DNA of 64,000 nucleotides from CBDIHP01 sp965279195 (lineage in GTDB: Bacteria; Planctomycetota; Planctomycetia; Isosphaerales; Isosphaeraceae), in the NCBI GenBank assembly GCA_965279195.1, contig CBDIHP010000039.1, forward strand, positions 124,001 to 188,000, in the 5' to 3' direction. Below the pieces are notes generated by a model, which saw only the letters and a list, made by a program, of their open reading frames with translations, was not told the origin of the DNA and did no database searches. This document shows positions 36,386 through 45,802 of the stretch, one piece after another. Numbering within the stretch: position 1 is the stretch's first letter; each line of letters opens with the position of its first letter. The translations under genes were made by a program, and so were the position numbers.

Positions 36386-37147
36386 TCACTCATTCTCTGC
36401 ACTCGTCACGGCGACCTTCGGCGGCTGTCCCGCCTCGACGGCGCGGATGATGATCTCCGAGGCGATCGTCACGCCGAGGCGGTCGGAGTCGAGGACCAGG
36501 TCATAGTTGTGCGGGTCGGCCTGGTCGAGCCGGTGCATGGTCCGTATGAACTGGTTCCGTCGCTTGTCGAGGTCATACGCCGCCCGCCTGGCGGTCCGGG
36601 TCGAGACGCCCGTGCGTTCGGCCAGCCTCGCCGCCCTGGCCTTGATCGGTGCGATGATCCGGACGCTGAGGATCTCGGACCTTGGGAGCATGAAGTTCGA
36701 CCCGCGTCCGACGATGATCGCATTCCCAGACCGCCCGATGGCCTCGATCAGCTTGGCCAGGTGATCGAGGTAAGCTTCCTGGGGCGCGTAGTACTCTTCC
36801 CGGAGCGGCAGGATCCAATCCTGCACCATGCTCGGGGCGAGCTCGTCCAGGGACTGGACTTCCTCGGGGCTTAAGCCCATGCGCTGGGAGATGGCCTCAA
36901 GGATCTCGGAGTCGTACGCCTTCCACCCGAGTCGACCGGCGACCATGCGGGCGATCGTGCCGCCGCCGGCGCCGGTTTCCCGGCTGATGCACACGTTCCG
37001 GAATCTTGCGACGGGCTCGGGCGACTTGTGCACGTCGCTCGGGGACGTGCCGCGTCCGAAGAGCCATCGGCCGATCGAGAACGGCCAGGCGGCCTCGGGC
37101 CCTGCGGATGGATCGGGATTCGGGGCGGATTCGGGCCATCCCATCAT
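36386..37147 (-). CDS. Cytidylate-kinase-like family protein
   Basis: 253 residues. After about 45 residues without clear structure, a P-loop-like VCISRETGAGGGTIARMVA opens a nucleotide-kinase fold of the cytidylate kinase-like family. Further landmarks are NAIIVGRGSNFMLP, a LID-like ARAARLAERTGVS, DLDKRRNQFIRTMHRLDQ and YDLVLDSDRLGV. The true substrate is unknown; these proteins differ from housekeeping Cmk. ATG 37147 and 37144 are both possible, with GGGGGG just upstream. It converges with lpxI, with stops about 50 bases apart. Confidence 0.78.
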   Translation of the reverse strand: MMGWPESAPNPDPSAGPEAAWPFSIGRWLFGRGTSPSDVHKSPEPVARFRNVCISRETGAGGGTIARMVAGRLGWKAYDSEILEAISQRMGLSPEEVQSLDELAPSMVQDWILPLREEYYAPQEAYLDHLAKLIEAIGRSGNAIIVGRGSNFMLPRSEILSVRIIAPIKARAARLAERTGVSTRTARRAAYDLDKRRNQFIRTMHRLDQADPHNYDLVLDSDRLGVTIASEIIIRAVEAGQPPKVAVTSAENE

Positions 37148-37320
37148 GTCCCCCCTTTCCGCAATGGCGTGCTCTGGACGTGTCGGGAGAAAGGCCCCTC
37201 TACCGGACAGTCTAGAATGTCCCCGGGGGAAAGGAAAGCGAGGCTTCGCGCGAAAAGGGGCCGGTCCGGGCGGTCGTGCGTTTTCCGCCCGCGGCTGTCA
37301 AGCAATCGGGCCATCCACTC

Positions 37321-38220
37321 TCACACGAACAGCGAACGCCGTGCGGCGTCGCAGATGGCGATCACCGCGTGATGCTTCAGCTTGCGCTCGACGGAGATCG
37401 CGTAGAACCGCTCCCGGACGGTGTCGATCCGGCCCACGACCTGGACGTTGTACTGGCGGACGATCTCCGCCTCGATCACGCTCGACGCCGCGAAGAACCC
37501 GACGCTCGCCTGGCCGAAGACCTTGATGAGCGCGCTGTCCTCGAACTCCCCGCGATTATCGGGCCGGATCTGGTTAGACTCGAACCAGTAGTCGAGCGAC
37601 CGCCGCAGCGAGGTGTTGTTCGTCGGGAACAGGAACGGGGCATCGCGTAGCATCTGGGGGAAGGGGCCGGGGTGGCGTTGGATCAGCTCATTCGTGCCGA
37701 AGATCAGGACGCCGCACTCTCCGAGCTGGTGGTTGTACGCCCGCACCTTGAGGTCGGGCCGATAAGGCGAGTCCGACAGCACGATGTCGAGGTTGTGGAC
37801 CGCCAGCTCGGCGATCAGGTCCTCGGGCTTGCCTTCCTCGCAGACGAGCTGGACGGTGGGCGACAAGGTCAAGGCCGGCAAGAGGATGCGATAGGCGATG
37901 AGCTTGGGCAAGGCGTCGGCGACGCCGACGGAGAGGCGGATCGGGCGGCCGGTCGGCCTGCCCTTGACGGTGTCCACCAGTTCTTTGCCGAGCGAAAAAA
38001 TGTCCTCGGCGTAGCGATACACCACGCGCCCGGCTTCGGTCATCACCAGGGTCCGGCCGGTCCGATTGAAGAGTTTCTCCCCCAGGGCCTTCTCGAGCGA
38101 CTGGATCTGGGCACTGATGGTCGGCTGCGCGAGCTGGAGGCGTTCGCAGGCGCGGGCGATCGTCCCCTCGCGGGCGACCGTCCAGAAGTAGTAGAGGTGA
38201 TGGTAGTTGAGCCAATCCAT
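37321..38220 (-). CDS. nhaR: LysR-family transcriptional regulator, NhaR-like
   Basis: 299 residues. The N-terminus MDWLNYHHLYYFWTVAREGT closely resembles NhaR, the Na+-responsive activator of E. coli. The helix-turn-helix is ACERLQLAQPTISAQIQSLE, followed by LGEKLFNRTGRTLVMTEAGR. The LysR substrate domain includes DIVLSDSPYRPD and KVFGQASVGFFAAS. No Na+/H+ antiporter gene is in the window. It is divergent from the type I secretion-like operon at 38381 and may regulate that operon or its own gene. Function at this site is inferred. Confidence 0.83.
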   Translation of the reverse strand: MDWLNYHHLYYFWTVAREGTIARACERLQLAQPTISAQIQSLEKALGEKLFNRTGRTLVMTEAGRVVYRYAEDIFSLGKELVDTVKGRPTGRPIRLSVGVADALPKLIAYRILLPALTLSPTVQLVCEEGKPEDLIAELAVHNLDIVLSDSPYRPDLKVRAYNHQLGECGVLIFGTNELIQRHPGPFPQMLRDAPFLFPTNNTSLRRSLDYWFESNQIRPDNRGEFEDSALIKVFGQASVGFFAASSVIEAEIVRQYNVQVVGRIDTVRERFYAISVERKLKHHAVIAICDAARRSLFV

Positions 38221-38287
38221 CCGTAACCCCTGGTATTGTTTTTTACGATGGGGACTGCGTGGGAATTCTAATTTTCTTTCGTACCCT

Positions 38288-38305
38288 ATTAACCTATAAC
38301 GTAAT
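38288..38305. promoter_or_regulatory. AT-rich possible LysR operator
   Basis: ATTA-N10-TAAT lies in the 160-base divergent gap between the NhaR-like gene and the ABC gene. It fits the loose T-N11-A inverted pattern of LysR binding sites, and the patch is strikingly AT-rich against the surroundings. This is weak evidence. Confidence 0.3.
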
Positions 38306-38380
38306 TATGGGACGCGTGAAGAGCCTGGTCGCAGATTTTTCCGTTTTTCCCCGAGACGTCTCGGCATTCGGGAACCAAGC

Positions 38381-40615
38381 ATGTTATTTGACGCATTTGA
38401 TTTGCTTGATCGGATCGCCCAGACGCTCGGGCTGGAGTCCGACCCTCGGCTGATCCGGGAGTCGGTCCAGCGGATGGGGCGGGAACGCACCGTCGCTGAG
38501 GGGGGAATTGGCGAGACCCAGGCCCTCGGCGCGGTCGCCCGCGACCTGGGGATCCGGATCGCCCCGTTCGGGCCCGCGAAGCTCAAGGAGGCCGCCGCCC
38601 TGGCGACCCCGGGCGCCCCGATCATGATCGCCAATGCGGCGGCAGGCCCGACCTCCTGGGCGCTGGTCCTCAGCAAGCGCGGACAGCGCGTGCTGGTCGC
38701 CGACGCGGAGGGCAAGTCGAGGTCCATCTCCATCAAGGACCTCGCCCGGAGGGTGGGCGTCGCCGGGCCGACCTCGCCCGTGATCGCCGCGCACGTCTTG
38801 CAGCAGGCCCCCCTGACCGACATGGCGGAGGAGGCCGCCCGGCACGTGAACATGCCGGGGGCGAACCCGCTGCCGAAGGTCCTCGGTCTGTTCCGGCCGG
38901 AGTGGCCCGAGATCCGGATCGTGATCGCCTACGCCATCGCGGTCGGCGTGCTCTCGCTGGCGACGCCGCTCGCCATCGAGTCGATGGTCACCACGGTCGC
39001 ATTCAACCAGGTCTTCCAGCCGGTGGTGATCCTGGCGCTCCTGCTCCTCGCCGGGCTCGGGCTGTCGGCGGTGATGTGGCTGCTCCAGGTCTACGTTGTC
39101 GAGATCATCCAGCGTCGGCTCTTCGTCCGCGTGGTCTCCGACCTCGCCTTCCGGCTCCCCCGGGTCAAGCTCTCGGCCTATGACCGTCAGTATGGGCCGG
39201 AGCTGGTCAACCGCTTCCTCGACGTGGCGACGATCCAGAAGGTGTGCTCCTCGCTCCTGCTGGACGGCGTCGCGGTCGTCCTCTCGGCGATGGTCGGCAT
39301 GACCGTGCTCGCGATTTACAACGTCTGGCTGCTGGGCTTCGACATCCTCCTGCTCATGGCCCTGTCGATCTCGGTCTTCCTGCTCGGACGGGGGGCGATC
39401 TCCACCAGCGTGGGCGAGTCGCGGGCCAAATATGCGGTCGCGGGCTTCCTGGAGGAACTCTCTCGGTCGCCCATGAGCTTCCGGACCGAGGAGACCCGCC
39501 GGTTCGCCCTCGACCAGGCGGATGGGCTGACTCGCAGTTACTTGAAATTCCGGACACGGCACTTCTCCGTCGTCTGGCGGCAGACGGTCTTCGCGGCGAT
39601 CGTCCAAGCCGTCGCCAGCGCGGGGATCCTCGGGATCGGCGGGTTCCTCGTGATCGACGGGCAGCTCACCCTCGGCCAGCTTGTGGCCGCCGAGCTGATC
39701 GTGGCGACGCTGGCGTATTCGTTCCTCAAGCTGGCGAAGCACTTCGACTCGTTCTACGACCTGATGGCGGCGGCCGAGAAGATCGGGCTGATGCTCGACC
39801 TGCCGCTGGAGTACGCGGGCGGCGAGCCGATGGAGGCGCAGGCGGGGGGGATGCGGGTCGAACTGCGAGCCGTCGGCTACGAGTACGCGGCCGAAGTCCA
39901 GCACGCCGACCATCACCACGAGCCCCACGCCACCCCCGAGGCCCACCTCCGGGCCTTGTCGGGGCTGAACCTCTCCGTCTCTCTCGGGGAGCGGGTCGCC
40001 CTCCGGGGCGCGAGCGGGTCCGGCAAGTCGACGCTCCTGGAGATGCTCCACGCCGAGCGATGGCCCTCGGAAGGACGGGTCGAGTTCGACGGGATCGACC
40101 TCCGTGAGCTGAACATCGAATCCCTCCGGCACTCGGTTGCCCTCGTCCAGGAGCCTGGGATTGTGGAGGGGACGATCATCGACAATGTGAGGATGGGCCG
40201 GGCGGGGATCTCCCTCTCGGATATCCGCCGGACCCTGGCGGGGCTCGGGTTGCTGGCCGAGCTGTCGGAACTCCCCGGCGGGCTCCGCACCAGGTTGCTC
40301 CCGGACGGCTCGCCGCTCACCCAGCGGCAGACCTGGCGACTGCTCCTGGCCCGGGCGCTGGCCGGTCGGCCTCGGCTCCTGCTGGTGGACGAAGGGATCG
40401 ATCCGCTCGCCCCCGAGGAGAGGGAGCGGGTCCTCGACGAGATCCTCGACCGGACCCAGCCCTGGACGGCCATCGTGGTGACCGAATCGCCCGACGCGAT
40501 CGAACGCTGCGATCGAACCATCCGTCTGGGAGCGGAGTTGCGGCGCGGCCTGGCCGACGGCCAGCCGGACGTGCGTCCCAGCGGCAGCCTCTTCGATGAC
40601 ACGCCGGGCCACTAA
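38381..40615 (+). CDS. Type I secretion-like ABC transporter with degenerate ATPase motifs and His-rich insert
   Basis: 744 residues. The N-terminal 130 residues look like a C39-like domain with no catalytic Cys. Then comes an exporter membrane domain (IVIAYAIAVGVLSLATPLAI, WLLQVYVVEIIQRRLFVR, YGPELVNRFLDVATIQKV) and a nucleotide-binding domain. Walker A GASGSGKS is intact (543-550) and Walker B reads LLLVDEGID. The signature region, however, reads DGSPLTQRQTWRLLLARAL instead of LSGGQ, and the switch His is replaced (VVTESPDAIERC). A His-rich patch (seven His in 508-522, HADHHHEPHATPEAH) precedes Walker A. It is followed by HlyD and TolC genes, so it is the inner-membrane part of a three-part exporter. 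No cargo is visible. Confidence 0.85.
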   Translation: MLFDAFDLLDRIAQTLGLESDPRLIRESVQRMGRERTVAEGGIGETQALGAVARDLGIRIAPFGPAKLKEAAALATPGAPIMIANAAAGPTSWALVLSKRGQRVLVADAEGKSRSISIKDLARRVGVAGPTSPVIAAHVLQQAPLTDMAEEAARHVNMPGANPLPKVLGLFRPEWPEIRIVIAYAIAVGVLSLATPLAIESMVTTVAFNQVFQPVVILALLLLAGLGLSAVMWLLQVYVVEIIQRRLFVRVVSDLAFRLPRVKLSAYDRQYGPELVNRFLDVATIQKVCSSLLLDGVAVVLSAMVGMTVLAIYNVWLLGFDILLLMALSISVFLLGRGAISTSVGESRAKYAVAGFLEELSRSPMSFRTEETRRFALDQADGLTRSYLKFRTRHFSVVWRQTVFAAIVQAVASAGILGIGGFLVIDGQLTLGQLVAAELIVATLAYSFLKLAKHFDSFYDLMAAAEKIGLMLDLPLEYAGGEPMEAQAGGMRVELRAVGYEYAAEVQHADHHHEPHATPEAHLRALSGLNLSVSLGERVALRGASGSGKSTLLEMLHAERWPSEGRVEFDGIDLRELNIESLRHSVALVQEPGIVEGTIIDNVRMGRAGISLSDIRRTLAGLGLLAELSELPGGLRTRLLPDGSPLTQRQTWRLLLARALAGRPRLLLVDEGIDPLAPEERERVLDEILDRTQPWTAIVVTESPDAIERCDRTIRLGAELRRGLADGQPDVRPSGSLFDDTPGH

Positions 40616-40703
40616 CCCTGGCCCGATGGATTTGACGTCGAAACCCAGGCCGATCGCCGAAATCTCCCCGAACACAAGGCTCCTCGACCGGAGACCCTCT
40701 CCC

Positions 40704-42179
40704 ATGTCCACGATCACCCCGCCGGCGCCTCCGAGTCCGCACCGCCCGCCGCCGTTGTCCGATCGCCCTTCGGGATCGTTCCTGCCGCCGGCCTTGCCGG
40801 CGTTGCGGCTGGTCCCGCCGCCCCACGCCGCGCGACGTGTCGCACGGGTTATGTGGCTTCTCTTCCTGATCGCCCCGGTGATCCTGTACTTCGTCCCGTG
40901 GCAGCAGTCGGTGACCGGCATGGGGCGGGTGATCGCGTACGCCCCGCTGGACCGGCAGCTCGTGATCGAGGCGCCGATCTACGGTCGGGTCATGGAGTGG
41001 CACGTCCAGGAAGGTAGCCGGGTGAAGCAAGGCGACCCGATCGCCCGGATTGCGGACAACGATCCAAATTATCTCCTGGCGCTCAACAACCAGAAGGCCG
41101 CTCTCGAGCAGAAGATCGCCATCGCGCAGGACAAGGCTCGCATCTACACGAAGGTGGTCAACGCGTTGCGCGAAGTGCAGGTCCAGCAGATCCAGGCGGG
41201 CACCACCGGGATCCAGGTGACCAAGAATAAGGTTTTGACTGAGGAGCAGGAAGTCCGCATCTATCAGGTCGATCAGACGACGGATCTCGCTCAGATGGAA
41301 CGTGTTAAGAAACTCCATCCGCAAGGATTGTTCTCAACGCGCGACCTCGAACTGGCCGATCAGAAGACCCAGGCGAGTACCCTCAAGCTGAGGAAAGCGG
41401 AGGTCGAACTCGCCTCGGCGCGGAACGAGGTCCAGATCAAGGAAGCGTACCTCGCCGAGATCAAGGCCAAGAGCCAGGCCGAGATCGACAAGAACAACGC
41501 CGAGGTCCGCGCGGCCGATGGGGATGTCGCGGAGGCGACCAAGGAGTTGCAGGACATCCAGGTCAAGATCAACCGCCAGCTCACGCAGGAGGTCCAGGCC
41601 CCCCGTGACGGCACGGTCCTCAGGCTCCTGGTGAATCAGGGGACCGAGCAGGTCAAGGATGGGGATCCGATCGCGATCCTGATCCCTAACACCGACGAGC
41701 TGGCGGTGGAGATGTGGGTGGACGGCAACGACCAGCCGCTGATCCGGGGCAAGTCGCACGAAGGGGAGTCATTCCACGTCGGCGATCCCGTCCGGCTGCA
41801 ATTCGAGGGATGGCCCGCCATCCAGTTCACGGGCTGGCCGTCGGTGGCGGTCGGTACGTTCGGCGGCCGGGTCTCGCTGGTGGACTCGCACGACGACGGC
41901 AAGGGGAAGTTCCGCGTCCTGATCACGAAGTCGCCGGGCGAGGAATGGCCCGAGCTGCCGTATCTGCGACAGGGGGTGAGGGCCAAAGGCTGGGTGCTGC
42001 TGCGACAGGTCCCGCTCGGATTCGAACTCTGGCGTCGACTCAACGCGTTCCCGCCGACGGTGGACACGCCGGAGTCCCCCAAGCTGGGCAAGGGCAAGTC
42101 GGGCGGCAAGGATGTCGACGCCGGTTCGGATGCCGCGTCCTCCTCGAAGGAAAAGGTCAAGGTGAAGAGGCCCAAATGA
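40704..42179 (+). CDS. HlyD-family membrane fusion (adaptor) protein
   Basis: 491 residues from ATG 40704, with GGAG about ten bases upstream; two in-frame ATG codons further upstream overlap the ABC gene end or lack the site. A Pro-rich N-terminus is followed by one membrane segment (VMWLLFLIAPVILYFVP). A biotinyl-lipoyl-like half (VIEAPIYGRVMEWHVQEGSR), a long coiled coil (residues about 120-270, LRKAEVELASARNEVQIKEA) and a beta-barrel (VQAPRDGTVLRLLVNQGT) follow. The last 40 residues are Ser/Lys-rich. It links the ABC protein to the TolC-type channel across the periplasm. Confidence 0.88.
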   Translation: MSTITPPAPPSPHRPPPLSDRPSGSFLPPALPALRLVPPPHAARRVARVMWLLFLIAPVILYFVPWQQSVTGMGRVIAYAPLDRQLVIEAPIYGRVMEWHVQEGSRVKQGDPIARIADNDPNYLLALNNQKAALEQKIAIAQDKARIYTKVVNALREVQVQQIQAGTTGIQVTKNKVLTEEQEVRIYQVDQTTDLAQMERVKKLHPQGLFSTRDLELADQKTQASTLKLRKAEVELASARNEVQIKEAYLAEIKAKSQAEIDKNNAEVRAADGDVAEATKELQDIQVKINRQLTQEVQAPRDGTVLRLLVNQGTEQVKDGDPIAILIPNTDELAVEMWVDGNDQPLIRGKSHEGESFHVGDPVRLQFEGWPAIQFTGWPSVAVGTFGGRVSLVDSHDDGKGKFRVLITKSPGEEWPELPYLRQGVRAKGWVLLRQVPLGFELWRRLNAFPPTVDTPESPKLGKGKSGGKDVDAGSDAASSSKEKVKVKRPK

Positions 42180-44074
42180 TCCGAAGGATCGGATACCTGA
42201 GCGTGCTCGCGGGGGCGATCCTGGGAGGATCCCGGGTCGCCCCCGCCCAGACCAGCCCCGACGGATCGGGCAATCCCGCCTCGCCGCGGATCGACCTGCC
42301 ATTTTCGACCCCGCCCGATCAGCTCTCCGGCCCGCCGCGCGCGATGGGCGAACTCTTCCGGGGGGATAGCCAGCCGCCATCCACCCTGCCGGGCAACCTC
42401 TTCGGGCCGCCGAGGGCGATGGGGGAGGCCCCGGGCTCGTCGGTCTCGGACTTCCCCCAGGGGTTCCTGCCGCCGATCTTCCGCGGCTCGGGCCCGGGGT
42501 CCGGCATGTCGAGCGGCCTGGGCGAGATGCGCCTGCCGTCGATGGGCACGTCGGCGGGCGGCGTGCTCTCGCCGTTCACCGGCAGCTTCATGTCGTCCCC
42601 TCTGGGACGACCGGGCCAGGCCCCGAGCCCGACGCTGCCGCCGGCCCTCACCGAACAGCCCGCGAGGCCGAAGCCGAGGAAGGTGCGCCCCCTGGTCGCC
42701 GGCGACGCCCCGCCGCTGTCGCTCGACGAGACGCTGGCCGCGACCGAGCAATCGTACCCGCCCTTCCGCGCGATCCTCGAAGAGGCCGCGATCGCCGCCG
42801 GCGACTTGCTCTCCGCCCGGGGGGCGTTCGACCTCAACCTGAACATGGACTCGCGGAACTACCCCCTGGGGTACTACCGCCGCTCCGTCCACGACGTCTT
42901 CCTCGAACAGCCAACCACCCTCTACGGGGCCAAGTTCTTCGCCGGCTATCGCAACGGTTACGGCAACTATCCCACCTACTATCAATATCTGGAGACGCGC
43001 GGGGGCGGTGCGTTCGTCGCCGGATTGGAGCTTCCTCTCCTCCAGAACGGCCGGATCGACGCCAAGCGGGCGAAGCTATACCAGACCGAGATCGAGCGCC
43101 GGAAGGTCGAGCCGACGATCGCCAAGGAGCGGGTCTCGCTCTTCAAGAACACGGCCAAGCTCTACTGGAACTGGGTCGCGGCCGGGCAGTCGGCCTCGGT
43201 CTTCCGCGACCTCATGGCCAACATCCGCAAGCGGAACGCGGGCTTCGAGGAGCAGGTGAAGGCCGGGGCCCTGCGGAGCCTCGACCTCTATGACATCCAG
43301 CGCCTTTTCCTCTCCAAGCAGCAGTCACAGATCGCCGCCGAGCGGAGGTTCCAGCAGGCCACGATCGAACTCTCGCTCTTCCTCCGCGACGCCGAAGGCA
43401 TGCCGATCATGCCCGAGGCCGCCCGCTTGCCGATCGAGTACCCGGCGACCCCCGCGCCGGACTTCAACCGCTTCAGGGAGGATTGCGAGATCGCCCACCG
43501 GCTCCGCCCGGAACTCCGGAGCCTGGCCCTGGTCCAGCAGAAGGCCCAGGTCGAGCGGGAGTACGCCCAGAACCAGATGCTCCCGAAGCTCAACTTCTAT
43601 ATGTACAACGAGCAGAACGTCGGCGACCCGGTCGCCCAGCTCGGCAAGGACAACCGGCCGTACATCATGGAATCGTCGCTCCTCTTCGACGTCCCCATCC
43701 AGCGTCGCTACGCCCGAGGCCGCGTCCAGGTCGCGAATGCCGAGCTTCGACAGATCTCGCTCCAGCGGAAATTCGCCTCGGAGCGGGTGACGGCGGACGT
43801 CCAGGATGCGTACTCTGCCCTTCAGGCCGCGTATGAGCAGGTCGAGCGTTACCGCGAGTACGAACAACTCACCTTCCGGCTCGAAGAGGCCGAGGCGTCC
43901 CTGCTCGCCTCGGGCGGCTCGACGATCCTGGTCCTCGCGTTACGCGAGCAGGCGTCGTTCGACGCGATCCTCCTGCGGGTCGAGGCCGAGGCGAAGTACT
44001 TCTCCGCCCTCGCCGAGTACCGCGCCGCCCTGGGGCTCGACGCGGTCCCCGGCGAGCTGCTCACGCCTCGCTGA
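42176..44074 (+). CDS. TolC-family outer-membrane efflux protein with long N-terminal extension
   Basis: 632 residues. ATG overlaps the HlyD stop as ATGA, so translation is coupled. A signal peptide (GYLSVLAGAILGG to PAQT) is followed by about 160 residues of Pro/Gly-rich sequence with GPPRAMGE occurring twice. The TolC-like helical domain begins near 175 (LSLDETLAATEQSYPPFRAI). It contains AGLELPLLQNGRIDAKRAKL, RERVSLF-like AKERVSLFKNTAKLYWNW, and VTADVQDAYSALQAAYEQVE near the end. The usual family length is about 450. Its 3' end overlaps the converging permease gene by 14 bases. Confidence 0.86.
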   Translation: MIRRIGYLSVLAGAILGGSRVAPAQTSPDGSGNPASPRIDLPFSTPPDQLSGPPRAMGELFRGDSQPPSTLPGNLFGPPRAMGEAPGSSVSDFPQGFLPPIFRGSGPGSGMSSGLGEMRLPSMGTSAGGVLSPFTGSFMSSPLGRPGQAPSPTLPPALTEQPARPKPRKVRPLVAGDAPPLSLDETLAATEQSYPPFRAILEEAAIAAGDLLSARGAFDLNLNMDSRNYPLGYYRRSVHDVFLEQPTTLYGAKFFAGYRNGYGNYPTYYQYLETRGGGAFVAGLELPLLQNGRIDAKRAKLYQTEIERRKVEPTIAKERVSLFKNTAKLYWNWVAAGQSASVFRDLMANIRKRNAGFEEQVKAGALRSLDLYDIQRLFLSKQQSQIAAERRFQQATIELSLFLRDAEGMPIMPEAARLPIEYPATPAPDFNRFREDCEIAHRLRPELRSLALVQQKAQVEREYAQNQMLPKLNFYMYNEQNVGDPVAQLGKDNRPYIMESSLLFDVPIQRRYARGRVQVANAELRQISLQRKFASERVTADVQDAYSALQAAYEQVERYREYEQLTFRLEEAEASLLASGGSTILVLALREQASFDAILLRVEAEAKYFSALAEYRAALGLDAVPGELLTPR

Positions 44075-45578
44075 TCGGCAGCGGCTTGCCGTCGCGGCCG
44101 AAGTGGGTGTGGTAGCGGCTGTAGCCGAAGTAGATCGCCATCCCGATCGACAGCCAGACGATCAGCCGGATCCAGTTGTCGTGCCCCAGGCTGAAGATCA
44201 ACGCCCCGTTGATCGCGAGGCCGAGCGTCGCGATCAGCGGCAACGCCTTGACCCGGAACGGCCGCTTCAGTTCGGGATTGGTCCTGCGCAGCATCCAGAC
44301 GGCGGCGCAGACGATCAGGAACGCGAACAAGGTCCCCGCGCTGACGAGATCGGCGAGGAACTTCAACGGGGCCAGGCCGGCCCCGACGGCGACGACCACC
44401 CCGACGAGGATCGTCGACTTCCAGGGGGTCAGGAACTTGGGATGGACCGCGCCGAAGATTCCCATCGGCAGCATGCCGTCGCGGGCCATCGCCAGCAGGA
44501 TCCGCGGCTGGCTGAGCATGCCGACTAGCAGCGAGCTGGTCACGCCCGCGAGGATCCCGATCGTGACGAAGAACGACACGACCGGCAGATTGACCTGCCG
44601 GAAGGCCACGCTGAACGGCGCATCCGGGTCGATCTGCTTGTAGGGGACCATCCCCGTGAGCACCCCGGCCACGGCCATGTAGAGAACCGAGCAGATCGCC
44701 AGGGCCCCGAGGATCCCGATGGCCAGGTCGCGCTGGGGATTCTTGGCCTCCTCGGAGTGCGTCGAGATCGAGTCGAACCCGATGAACGCGAAGAAGATGT
44801 GGGCCGCCCCCTGGGTGATCCCGCTGAGGCCCCGCTCCTCGTGGAGGAACGGCGACCAGTTCTTGCGATCGACGTAGAACGCCCCGATCACGATCACCAC
44901 GAGGATGATCGACGCGTTGACGATCACCATCGCCGCGTTGAATCGGGCACTCTCCTGAATCCCGAGCACGAGGATCGCGGTCAGCAGCAGCACCAGGAGG
45001 ATGGCCGGCAGGTTGCAATACGCCGGCAGCATCTGGGCGGCGCCGTCCGGCCCGGCCACGGAGACGAGCTTCCAGAAGAACTGCCCCTTCTCGACGTCGA
45101 AGTCCCAGGGGGAATTGACCCATCGGGGGTCGAGGGTCCATCCGGTCGTCTGCTTCAGGAAGGCCACGAGGTAATTCGACCACCCGCTCGCGACCGCCGA
45201 CGACCCGATGGCGTATTCGAGCACGAGGTCCCAGCCGATGATCCAGGCGACGAGTTCGCCCAGCGTCGCGTAGGCGTAGGTGTAGGCGCTGCCGGCGACG
45301 GGGACCATGCTGGCGAGTTCGGCATAGCAGAGTGCGGCAAACAGGCAGCCGATGCCGGCGATCAGGAACGACAGGATCATCGACGGCCCGGCGTAGTTCA
45401 CGGCGGTCTCGCCCGTGAGGACGAACACGCCGGCCCCGATCGTCGCCCCGACCCCGAGCGCGGTGAGCGCGACGGGGCCGAGGACCCGGTGGAGCCGTTC
45501 CCCGCTCTCCATCTCATGCAAGAGGACCGAGATGGGCTTCCGCGTGAGCGGATTCGATGGCGTCCGTCTGGGTTTCAT
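44061..45578 (-). CDS. APC-superfamily amino acid permease
   Basis: 505 residues with about twelve or more membrane segments. The N-terminal LGPVALTALGVGATIGAGVF contains the GxGIG-type substrate motif of the APC fold, here GVGATIGAGVFVLTG. PVAGSAYTYAYATLGELVAW and FAFIGFDSISTHSEEAKNPQ are typical of the cationic amino acid transporter group. The C-terminus carries a run of membrane segments to GYSRYHTHFG. Amino acid uptake or exchange is the likely role; the substrate is not determined. It converges with the TolC gene and overlaps it by 14 bases. Confidence 0.88.
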   Translation of the reverse strand: MKPRRTPSNPLTRKPISVLLHEMESGERLHRVLGPVALTALGVGATIGAGVFVLTGETAVNYAGPSMILSFLIAGIGCLFAALCYAELASMVPVAGSAYTYAYATLGELVAWIIGWDLVLEYAIGSSAVASGWSNYLVAFLKQTTGWTLDPRWVNSPWDFDVEKGQFFWKLVSVAGPDGAAQMLPAYCNLPAILLVLLLTAILVLGIQESARFNAAMVIVNASIILVVIVIGAFYVDRKNWSPFLHEERGLSGITQGAAHIFFAFIGFDSISTHSEEAKNPQRDLAIGILGALAICSVLYMAVAGVLTGMVPYKQIDPDAPFSVAFRQVNLPVVSFFVTIGILAGVTSSLLVGMLSQPRILLAMARDGMLPMGIFGAVHPKFLTPWKSTILVGVVVAVGAGLAPLKFLADLVSAGTLFAFLIVCAAVWMLRRTNPELKRPFRVKALPLIATLGLAINGALIFSLGHDNWIRLIVWLSIGMAIYFGYSRYHTHFGRDGKPLPISEA

Positions 45579-45802
45579 CTGCGGTCCCCGTGGCGGCCGT
45601 CCGGCTGGGACGGGCGGAGTTCGGCGGGATCGGGCAACGTCCCGGAGAGAGGGCAGGTGAACTTACGGGATTTTCGCCGTCGCGGCAAACCTTCCTGCCG
45701 CGGGCGGGCCGTCGGGTCATTTCACCCGGATCTCCGCCGTCATAAGATCGGCGCCGCTGTCATCCGCTCATATCGCTCATACACCGCCCGAAGACCTCGA
45801 CC

